Shown here: one piece after another, positions 30,901 through 42,900 of the stretch
How the letters are laid out: the number at the start of each line of letters is the position of its first letter
How positions within the stretch are numbered: position 1 is the first letter of the stretch
Source: Rhea pennata
Lineage: Eukaryota > Chordata > Aves > Rheiformes > Rheidae
Direction of reading: 5' to 3'
Length of the DNA: 64,000 bases
NCBI RefSeq assembly: GCF_028389875.1
Contig: NC_084702.1
Span: forward strand, 66,003,582-66,067,581
Notes under the pieces: model-generated
The model's input: the letters and a program-made list of their open reading frames with translations, nothing else
Databases searched by the model: none
What the model was told of the DNA's origin: nothing
Made by a program: the position numbers and the translations under genes

Positions 30901-33900
30901 CAAAGTGGAAACTTCCGACAATTGTTACTTCAAAGGTCAGTATCAGCCTGTCATTTTAAGCCTATTACTCCTGTTACATGTCTTCCTCTTTTGTGTATGT
31001 AACTCTTAACTCAGTGGGCAAAGTAGTATATCTTTAAAACCGGAGCTTAAATTGAGCATTATTAAAGCAGAGGTGCATACTGGATATCTAATACCTGTAT
31101 GTGTATTATTTTTAATACAGAAACATAATTTTAACATAAACATAGGACAGTTCAGGGTTCTGTAGGCTCTTTTGAACTCAGAAGAATGTTAGACTGACAT
31201 CAGATTACAGGGGGAATCTGAAAGATAGTCAACCTTAAAAGTACTCTAAAGGTAAATTATACTTATTGTCCTTGTCCTTGACTCTTTACTTACTTCGTTG
31301 TGTTTTTTCTTCAGTAATTACAGTCAAAAAAGTAATTGTGTAAAGTTTATTCACACATTGGCTAATTGACTTTGCATGTGAGATAGGCACACAAAACGCA
31401 GAAGGATAAAGTATCTAAATTTTCAGTTACAGAATTTTGTGGGCTTACAGTTCACAAATGATTAGACTTCATAGTTGGCAGAAGCGTGACTTATTTTTAA
31501 ATGGATGTATTTCCTTTTAAATTGTGTTAGTACATTAATACTTCCTGATTATTTAGAAATGATTACTTTGAGGACTTCTAGATTTTAAGCTACAGGTTTA
31601 TTTTTCGTTAAGTCTCATTTAGTCCACCTGTGGTTAGGAGCAAATGCGTGATGAACTTGTAAGTACATCATCAAAATGCATTTCTGTAAAGCAGAAGCAT
31701 TTCCTTATGGAATTGATGGAAACTTTTTCATTGTCTCAAAGCAGATGAGCCTTTTCTCTTTCAAAATGACTGCAAACCACCATTTTTATCTTTTTTTTTT
31801 CTTTTTTAAATATGTTTGCTTCTTACAACTGTTAGTCTTGTGAAAGAGCCATGTTATTAGTGATTAGATACCAGAATATTCTCAGCCCATTTTTGAATGT
31901 TCTGCATCACTTTGTTTTTCCTTTCTCTGATTTGTGAGTATACTTGTTCCTTGAGCAATACCATAAAGGAAATCCCTGTTGATGCTCAATTGTCTATCTC
32001 ATTCCTAGTTTTGAAGCCAATCCAATAAAAAACCATCCCTTTTAGCACCTTGAATCCACAAATTTAAGGTTGCTTATATTTTTATTGCCAATATCTATAA
32101 AATGGTGTGGGAGGGAATATGAACAAGCTAACAACACCTATAGAAAACCTTGATGTTTCTAAGCCCAGCCTTGTATTCAAATTTTGAATATTCCAACTCC
32201 TTAGATTTTTTTCAGTTTCTCAAGTGCTCTTTAATCTATTGCATAACCTCTAATTTGTTCTTAATGGTTATCTTGTGTTCCTTTTATTTCAAATACTGAA
32301 TTCCTTTTATGAGCTGGTATGTAAACTTGCATGTTTTTGAGACGATTGTTGAATACTAGAAAAATTACCTCACTGCAATGTTATCTGAAATTATAAATAC
32401 TACTAAATCAATTCACTGAATTTGAATCCAAATGTTAATAACTAAATTATGCATAGCTGTAACTTAAAATAGCAGGATGAAGAATTTATGAAATAAATAT
32501 AAAGGCATATAAGACAATGAGACTGCTCAACTAAAACTTCTTGGACCTATTTTCTGAGATAAACAGCCATCTTTTATTTTTACTTGCTGTAATTTGCCCT
32601 ATTCTGTTCTCTCAGACTTCATGGTGTTTCAAAACATAATAATGTAATCATGTTTATTCATATACAACAAATCCACATTATCTTTGTGAAGACCTCATTT
32701 TCTTCACAATCCGTATTGACGTTTGGTGTTTAACAAGTTTCGATGCAGTTTATTAGTTCTTAGCATTGCTTTGTGTAAGTAATACGTTGTGTGCTGTGAT
32801 GTCTACAGATGATTTTTTTTTCCCGTGTTTCAGGTGTCGAACGGAGTATGAAAACAGAGATCAAGCTGCAAAAGGAGATGAGACTACTCGAAAACAATTT
32901 CATGCGTTTGTGCTCTTCTTAGCTGAACTTTACCTTAACCTAGAGGTAAGAAGAAAGTTCTGTGTCATTTTTTTTTGTTAACGTTTTTGTTGTTTTAAGC
33001 AAACACTGAAATGGAATATCATTTTGAGATTTTTTTTTAAAAGGGTAAAGGGAAGAAAGTCAAAGAACTTCAGAATGATTTCATTATAATGTGCATCACA
33101 GAAGCAGATAAGCAAAAAAAGGACAAGAAGGTAGAAGAGAAATATATCCAGACGAATACAGTGTAAGAGTTTATACAAAGAAGCAACCATAAAACACCTT
33201 TCCTGAAATCTGTCTAGTCACAAGTGTTTTCTCTGTTTACTTTGGAAAATTGGAAAGAACCTTTTGATGTTTTCTTTTGTTTTCTGTCTTGAAACTACCA
33301 GATTATTATACTTAAGCTGTATATTTCCTATGTTTACCAGAAGTAGATCAGGATCAGAAATCCATGTAATTCAGTATTCTGCCACCATTGGGAGCTATTA
33401 ACAAATGTTTGAGGAAGGTGTGGGAACCTTCAAAATGAACAATTAAATGCAAACTTAAAAAAAAAACTTTCCTGAAGATTCTGTCCTTCGCTTATATATA
33501 AAGCATGAAATCTTGTATTTAGATCAGTTTCTCTTATACAGATAAGAAGAGAACACCTTCTTTGGTACACATAAAATTTGTTCGACTCTTACATCCATGA
33601 ATTCAGTAATCTCACTAACTTCTGTAGTTTTCTTAAATATTTTTCTGGTTTGTTTCAATGGTTTGATTTAATCAGGCACTATAAAAATGTTCTCCTGGTA
33701 TGAGAAAAGAAACCAATGCTCTGACCCATTTTTGTTTGTAAGTGGGCCTTAAAATTTACTTAATCACTTGCAAGAAGTAAAAAAAGAAGCTTTCCAAAGG
33801 GTGTGGGGGGTTGACAAGGTTTGTGGAGTATTTCCTTAACTTAAACCATTTTCTGTATTTATAAATTATATAAAGAATGCCTTCTAGAAGCAAGCCATTG

Positions 33901-36900
33901 TACAGCTGAATAGAATGCATAATGGAAAGGATGGAAAACAGCATAGGATTCCAAGAATTTGGGATGATGTGCACCATTTGTCAGGCATTTTGCAACTTCC
34001 TCCAAGAACTGTTTAACAAAGAAACAAAATACTAGGCATGCACTGTTTGTCAGACGTGCAAGAATATTGCTCAGTCTGTATTGAACATGTGCTGCATGCT
34101 CTTCCAACTGAAGAGCCCATGTATGTTGATCACAAACCAGCATTTGAGAGGGAAAATGTGACTAAATTAATTTCTAAAACTTAAATCTTTTTAATGGGTT
34201 TTTGGTCTTCTGCAGATTAAAGGAACAAAGGGACAGGTAACACGAGCGGAAGTTCTTCAAGCTGGCCTTGGGGAATTACTAAATGCTCTCTTCTCTAATC
34301 CTGTGGATAACAACTTGATATGTGCAGTGAAACTGCTGAAGGTGAGACAATAGTTTTAAAAGAAGAAAAAATTGTAACTTCTGATTTTTCTAATCTGTTA
34401 TAGTCCTGAATGAAAGAGGGCGTTGTCTGTATTCAGCTTAAAATATATACATATACATATATATATATATATATATAAATAAAAACAGCCTAGCCAACTG
34501 ACCTGAGGCTTGTGCCTTTAAAATTTTGTATATAATTCCCATCAAATATCTCACTCAGTTAATCAGAAGAAAATAGACTATATTAATATTTAGGAATAAT
34601 AATTTCTTAAATACTTTAAAGGTCAGAACTTTAAATAATTCAGTAGAAATCTCAGATAAAATCTAAACACTGCCATTTTATTTCTTCACTCCTCTAGCTA
34701 ACTTGCATTACAAATTCAGATTTCCATGGCAAATCTTAGATGCCTCAGGTTGTTCCCTTCTTAAATTGAACAGCTAATGAATTTTGTTAAACCTTATTTA
34801 AACAGTAATAATTAGCATCTATGGAAAATATTTCTCATGCTTATTTAATTCTTGCAATTTAGGTTTTTTGGAGAGAGGGTTGAGGGGATAGTTTGCCTGA
34901 CTGCAGGACCTCTCTTGTCTTCTTGTTTGTATGATACGAAAGAGCGCTATCTAAATTGAAAATGTTTGTTTGTAAGTAGTTATAAGTGCATTGGTTAAAC
35001 TGCATGGAACAAAGGTATATCTGATTTCCTGAATATATGTGGCATCCACACAAATGCCCATTTTCAAATAAGCCAGACTGTTCAGGCTGAATATCTTTCA
35101 TTTTGCTGATCAGCTATTCAAAACTCTGCTGTGGAATCTCCCTTTCCTTGTGGTGCATTACAGGAGATCTACTTAAAACAGTAACACTGAGACTTGAGGA
35201 TGGATTGCTAGACAACTCTAATTAGCTTGTTAGTCCTTTGCATCTGTTCTCAAACTGAGACGAGACAGCAAGTTTGTAAATCAGGTTTATGGCACCTTTT
35301 ATTAAACTGAAGAGAATGGCACATTAGAGTGTGTGGCACAAGAGAGGGCATTTTGCTCTGAAGTTATATGATGCTCTCAATGCTGTAATTATACAGTTAC
35401 AGAAAAAGGAAGAAAAGGAGGGAAAAAAACACATAATTGCCTGAAGCATGTACATAGTAAAAACATAAAACGTTCCTAGAAAAACTAGCATTGATTGCTG
35501 AAGAGGGTCAGGATGTAGTACTGAAATGGTGAGCACTGACAGTGGAAAATCAGGATGATGGAGCTCATTTTTTCTGAAAACCAGCAGAGACATTGTCTCA
35601 GTACCTGTTAATTTCTGTAGGCATGGGAGGAACACAGGACTGTCAGCCACAGCTATAAGCAGTTCTTGGTCAGTGGGTGACAGGTTTGATACTGGCCATT
35701 TCTTGCAGTTGCGGTTATGGAGGTATGTGAAGCTGAGCTGTGAATTAAAGCTTCGTTATGCTTGGAAGACTATTAATTTTTCACATGTGTATATTCAGCT
35801 GAGTAGAATTCAGTGACAGGATACATTTCCTTATCTTTCCTTCCCCTCTTCCTTCACCTTGTCTTCCCCCCTGCATGTGCATGTGCCTCCCCAAAAGGAG
35901 GAAAAAATAAATTAAGGTCTGTTTCATTGTGGCACAGGCTAGAAAGGATTCCTGTATCACAGATTCAAGATTCAGGCCAACCCAGGCAGCTGCAGCGTAT
36001 GATTCTTGCTGTAGATCTGTGCAATGGCATGTGGTTAACTGCTGTCTTTAAGTGGAGTGATACGGAGAGGTTTCTGATTAGAGGTAATTAGAAATTCAGG
36101 ATTTATTAGTTGAAAGGAGGGAGGAAGTGCTTCCTCTCCAGACCAGCATGAGCATTAATGGAGTTAAACAATTGTCTGTTATTGCTGGAACTCCAACTTG
36201 TCATGTGCTTCCGTGCTCTGGGAATGCTTTCACTAGATGCCTGAAAAGGGAAAGGAGCAGTGCATAACGTCAGTAGGTTGTAATTTTGGAATATTTTGGT
36301 TTGTAATTTGGAGTAAGTATAGGTGACTGTTTCACAGAAGTTTTTCTTGGTAGAAAGATGAAAAGTTTTGTGTATCTAGAAGTGCTTGAAGATTGGAAAC
36401 AGAAAATAAAGAGGCTTTTAAAATGTTTTCAGTAACTGAATGGATCTGTCTTCAAAAAAGCCCTAGCAGACAGGGAAATGCATGTAGGGAAGTATTGTGT
36501 TCCTTTTGAAGGAATGGATAGGCATGCCTCTGGGAGCAGTGGGAGAAACAACTGCAGCTGAGGAAATGCGTATAGGATTTTATGCATTACACCATTTGTT
36601 GAGCAAGCTGTACTTTCTTTTGCTGAGTACCACTATGAAACTGAGTAAATTGAGTAAACAAAGTAACATACTGCTTTGCACAAACAGCCTTACAGTTTGC
36701 TTCTAGATAGAAGAGTAGAACTGAGGCCAAGACAAAGGTTTAACTGCATTTGCTGTTTCTGATGTGAGAGAAAAAAAATGTTACTGACTCATCTGAGTGA
36801 TGGGTTTTTTTTGGTTACATTTTGATTAACACCAAAGAGTTAGGGTGTATCACTTGATCTCTGCAACAAAGGATTCTTTTTTTTTTCTTTTTTAGTTCTT

Positions 36901-39900
36901 TCCTACTGTTTGCATCACTACAAATATATAACCATCTTGCTTGATGAAGACAAGTCTTTTTGCAATTAAGCTTTACTTAAAAAAATTATTAGCCTCCATG
37001 CGAGGAACAATTCTTATCTTTATAAGCCGTTGTTACAGAGTGGGGAAAACGATTTTCTTTAGAAGTGAAGATCAAAAATTAAACATTTCTTTTCTTTTGT
37101 TGGTGGTTTATTTCTTTCTCATTTCCCCCCTTCCTCACCACACAGTGTATGTGGGGGGGGGGTGGGTCTGGTTTTTTTTGGGGGGGGGGTTGGATTTCTG
37201 TCTTAAATTCACATTCTGGGGTTTCCTTTTGCTATAGCAAGTAGAGAAAAGGGAAGAGAGATATTACTTGTAATCTAAGCATTTTGAACAAAGATAGGAT
37301 GTTCAAGCAGGTTGCTTTATAGCAAGCATGAGATAGTGTTCAATAAGCAGATTCCTTCCTGCAGGTGGCTGTTTTAGTAAAAGTTTAGTATCTTACTGAA
37401 ACAATAAATGTCTGTTTCTTATGTCTTTTCCTTTTAATAAATGCAGATTTTTACCTGTTTGCTTTGCAGTATATTTATTTTTAATCAAACCACCTTTGTG
37501 TTATTACCAAGGATCAAGGCAGGATTGTAGTAGAAAACTGGGAATGTGAATTGAGTGTTGGTTAAGATATTTGCTTTTCCTTTTAATAAATGCAGATTTT
37601 TACCTGTTTGCTTTGCAGTATATTTATTTTTAATCAAACCACCTTTGTGTTATTACCAAGGATCAAGGCAGGATTGTAGTAGAAAACTGGGAATGTGAAT
37701 TGAGTGTTGGTTAAGATATTTGCTTTTAGCTTTACGTTTTAGTCCTTTGTAGCATGAGACGCCACTCTGAGCACTTTGGATCATGTGACTTTTATGTTGA
37801 GTACATTGGGAATTGCTATTAACTTTGCTTGCTATGGTGGCAAACTATTATTTCCTAGTTTAACTCTTAACTCCTACTGTGCAATTGTTGGGCAATGAAA
37901 TGCAGATTCTTAATGGAAAAGGCTTTCATCCATGGCAGTTCTAGGCAGTCCACTGCAAGAACTTACTGGGCAGCAGTTCCAGACTCATAGATTTTACATA
38001 TTAAAATTCAAGCTGGCTTTGTTACATAATTCTTGGCTTCTGTAACACATCTCTGTATGAAATTCTCTGGCATATGTCTGGTGCTAGCTATGTTGACTGA
38101 AGTGTTTCTAAAGATTGCTAACCTATTCCTTATTCTCAGGTAAACTAGTGGCTTGCAAAATAATGGTCCACTTTTTCATACTGTGAACTTAAAAGCAATT
38201 AGGATCTGGTACTGTTGGTTCTCTGTTGGTTACAGAATCTCTTATGTTGATAACTTTTCTTATTTTTCTGTATTTGATTTAAAACAAATATTTCTTTTTT
38301 TTTTTTTATTTTACTAATGCATTGTCTTTAGTTGACAGGCTCAGTTTTAGAAGATGCCTGGAAAGAAAAAGGGAAGAATGAAATGGATGAAATGATTCAG
38401 AGAATTGAAAATGTTGTGTTGGATGCAAATTGCAGCAGGTAGGAAGGCTTTTTTTTTTGTTCAGCATTTTAGTTTTTATTAATCATCTTTAGAAACTTTT
38501 CATGAAAAGTAAGGTGATACTTTGTTCACTTCCCACCTATCAAAAAATATTTTTCAATCAATTTTTTTAATCTCTTAATAGAAATAGATACACACAGGAT
38601 TTCTAACCTTTGTCTTGATATATCCCTTCAGTGCTTTAGACTCTAAGAAATTAGAAGTACAAAAATACAATAATGGTATTGTGTGGCAGTTTATACTTTT
38701 ACATCTGAATTTAATGTTAAATATGGTATGTATAGGTCATCATCATAATAAGGACATAAAGGAATTCTTTTTTTTTTCTTTTCCTGGAGACCAAATATCT
38801 TTTTGGTAGAATCTTACTACAGACTGGCAAAAAAAAGAATGCCCTGCTCATCTATTCTTCTTCTGAATTGCAGTTAGCTCTGTACGTAAGGCTATCTGAT
38901 TCTGCTGTATTCCATCCTCCAGCTTTTTACAGACTTGTTAAAAACATAGTGTGTTCAGACACTGAACTGATGTCTTACTTTATGCCTTATGAAGGGATGC
39001 CAACAGTACCTACTTAGTAGCATCTGTGGGTTGTAATTGAGCTTCTCTGCAGGGAAGAAGAGGAAGGTTCTGCTTCGAGAATTCAGAGAACACTGATGAC
39101 ACAAGCCACAATCCAGGACACAGAAGGACAAACCTCTTTTAGTAAAAGAAAGAGCTGAAAATACATTTCTTTTTTAAATTTATGAGACTCACTGAAGTTT
39201 GTTCATGGACTTGCTGAAGAGAAAAAAGCAATTCCCCTTACTGTAGGGAAGTCGTTGGAGACAGTATTTAATGCATTGGCAATGTTACCATTCACTGTTT
39301 GCTAGAGAATTTCATTGTGATGTAGAGGACCAAAGTTAGGAGCATAAATTAGATGCTTAAATTAGTGTGATAATATCAGTCCCTGTTGCTCCCAACTACC
39401 ATCCTTTATAAGAAAAGGATCTGCTCCTCAAATAACATGTACTGTAGATTTGATATCTTGATTTAAAAACTACAACAGTTTCTACTCCATGTGGGCTGCC
39501 TACTTCACTACAGAGGAAGCAGAGAGGTAAAGTAAGTCAACCCTCCCTGTATTTTGTAGCAGGGAGGAAATACACATAAAGCATCTAGATTCAAACAAGA
39601 GAATTAACTCAATTTTCTGTAGACTGTACCAAATTCTGTCCTTTTAGATTTTTTTTTTTTAATGTTGCTGTGGGAGGAAGAAAAATTACCTTGTCATCAG
39701 ATTGATATAACCAGTCAAGTAGTTGTAGTTATATATTTTTTTTCCTGTTGTCTGAGGAATATTATAAATTGGGATTCCATAGATAAAAAGCAAAGCTTCT
39801 TTGATGTTGATAAACTCTCTGTGTTCTGCTGTGAACACTGTTTTTATCACCTTTAAAATATCCTGTGAAAATAATTTGTTAGTTGATGCAGCCCAAAGGT

Positions 39901-42900
39901 GACATTTTAGAAAAATACATTCTTGTTGTTGTGAAGGAGGAAGCTGTTGCTTAATGTGCTTAAATATACTGCAATGGCTGTGTGGAGCTGGGAGAGGGTA
40001 GTATGAGAAAGATCTCCACCTAAAAGACCAAAATGGTAATTTGCCTTAACTAAACAACATTTGGTAAAGTTAAATCTCGACGTAACAGAAAATGCATCAT
40101 GTGTGTGCTGTTTCCAATCTTATAAACCTATTAGTAAATCTTAAGGACTTTGTTTTTATTAGCATTAAATTCAGTGATATTGACAGCAAATTAGGAAGAA
40201 AATTTTGTTGCTTGCAACTGTGTTATATAAAATAGTTTCCATAAATAGGTGTACTTGTAGTTTATTCTTATCGGTGAATCTATTTTGTTAAAAACATATC
40301 TTGGCAGGCTGGGATTTAACATCACAATATACATATGCAGAGTAATTCTGATCTTGTGTATTGTAGCCATTGTAAGAAAGTATTTTGGTTAGCTGATATT
40401 TTTAAGCCAGTTTATGACTGTAAACCTGCAGTAACAGGTTTAACAAGCATTAAGCAGTTTTTTCTTATTAACATTTTTCCCCCTTATTCTCTTGCCTGGG
40501 TTGTGGTCCCTAAATGATTTTAGGGACCAATTTGTGAATCAATACTTGCAGGGTAAAGACAGGTCTGATTTCTTGCTTAGCACAAGACATTCAAACTTCA
40601 GTGCTTTTCTCTGTTTCAGAGACGTGAAACAGATGCTTCTGAAACTAGTAGAACTACGATCAAGTAACTGGGGTAGAGTTCATGCAACTTCTCCATATAG
40701 AGAAGCTACCCCTGAAAACGACCCCAACTATTTTATGGTAAGAATGTACTCAAACTTTGGCTCGTTAATATATTGGGAATTTAGTTTGATCATAGAAAAT
40801 CATGTTGTTGAAAACCACGAACAATTATATCTCTGAAAGCATATAATTTACTCTATAATTTTATTCTTAGAATGAGCCAACATTTTACACTTCTGATGGT
40901 GTTCCTTTCACTGCAGCAGATCCAGGTATGTCTTAAGCTTAGTACACCTGTCTTCTCATGCTTAAGATACTTGTAATTAAGTTTGCCCTGCTGAACTACA
41001 TGCAAAGTTCTCCTTAAAGTATCTGAAACCAATACATTTAAATGGCAAAATTATGTTTGAATTTCTGGCTTTAAAGTGTGTAATATATGCCCTGTTCTGG
41101 ATTAAAATAATGCAAATGTTAGAGGGTATGCTTGAGTTCAAAGAATCATAGAATTGGTAAGGTTGGAAGGGGCCTCTGGAGATCATGTAGTCCAACCCTC
41201 AAACGAGTGGCCCATACGGGGATTGAACCCACAACCTTGCAATTATTAGCACCACACTCTGAGCTAAACCTAACCAATTCATATAGTTCAGAAGAATTTT
41301 GGCCATAAACATCAGCGCTTACTGCTGTCTCTCCAGGTAGTCAGAAATAGTCTCGCCTATTTTTGTTTGTCCATTGATAGACATTAACAAAAGGGACTTT
41401 GTTTCTTTGGTGGCTCTTTTTCTGTTTTCTGGGCATAACATGGGGTGACATCATTTGAAACAAACATCTGTGACTACTTTTACAGTTCTTTGGAAAATAG
41501 GTATCTTTAATCTTAGAGGTGATGTCAAAAAACACTGTAGGAAAGAAGTTTTTCTGTATGTTTCATGTCATTTATTGTCTCATTAAATATTTTCAATCTG
41601 TGTAGATGAATGTTAATTTATAGGATCTTATTATATATCATTCAGTCTCATTTTTACTGTGCTAGATTATCAAGAAAAATACCAAGAGCTGCTGGAGAGA
41701 GAAGATTTATTTCCAGACTATGAAGAAAATGGAACAGACTTATCAGGGGCTGGAGATCCGTATGTTTCCTTTTAGAGTGATGTTTTTCTTTTTTTAATAC
41801 CAGTTATTTTTACTGCAGACTTAAGAACACAGTCTTGACAAAAATGTAAAGCCTGTATAATGAAACTGTTTGCTTTTGTTGTAATTAGGCAAGTTTGAAA
41901 AAAATATATTTATCCAGTTGAGAAAGGTGGTTATATTTCACATATTTTTGCACATAGGCGAGCATATTCTCTTCTACTTTTTTCTTTTTTTTTCCTCCTG
42001 AATGAAGCATCAGAGCTAGGAAGTATCAGAAATAAATCAAACAACTCCAGGTTGCCTCATGTGCATACATCTTAGCTCTAGGTGATCACAAAATTTTCAG
42101 TCTTTCAAGGGGAAAATGAAAGGATTACAAAGGATTCCAGTTCCTCTCCTTAGGATAGATAGTATTCTCTGAATAAGTAGCAATTCAGTATTCCTGTAGA
42201 ACAGGAAAAGCAACCTAATAGCAAAAGAGGAATCAGTAGATAGGAATATAATCTAATCTGTCTTTTTGATGCCAGTTTATAATCATTTAATAGGAAACTA
42301 GTAGAAGAAATTGGTTCCAGAACAAATTGCTCTGAGCTTTGTACTTACTTCTTTGAAGGGTGGAGAGGAGTCGCAGATCATGATTTGATAATGAACTTCT
42401 GTATATGAGGTAGAGCGCTGTCCTGGATCAATATTTTTGGTAATAAATTAGAACTAACTTCTAGGTGGCGTGTAGTCAAGAAGAGCTGCAGTAACTTTAG
42501 AGAATAGGTTTAGATACTAGAACGGTTCTGGCAAATCAGAGGTGTTATCAGAAATGAAGCAAGCTTATATTCAGAGTAAATACCAATGTGAACTGCTGTG
42601 CTTTAAAACAAATGAAATGCAAAATGGAGACAATAATTTAAAAAAAAATCTGAAGAGTGACATATGGAAGACAGCGAGGCAACCTTTATGCAAGGTGACC
42701 GTGGACCCTTCTTTGTTAGAGGCTTAAGAAAAGCTTAGATAAATGTATCCTGATCCTTCGTCAGCTGCATGACTTGGTTCAGGAAGAAGGGTTCTATGTT
42801 TGAATCCGTCCTCAAGCCTCAACTTTTACAAAAAAGGAGAAATGAATAATAAGTACGCAGACATTCTTTTAATGCACAGTGTTCACGATGAAAATTCTTT

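Noticed and set aside
41208-41276. tRNA-Ile gene
   Set aside because: The D arm is damaged and the sequence runs straight into a CR1-type tail, so it is the head of a SINE.
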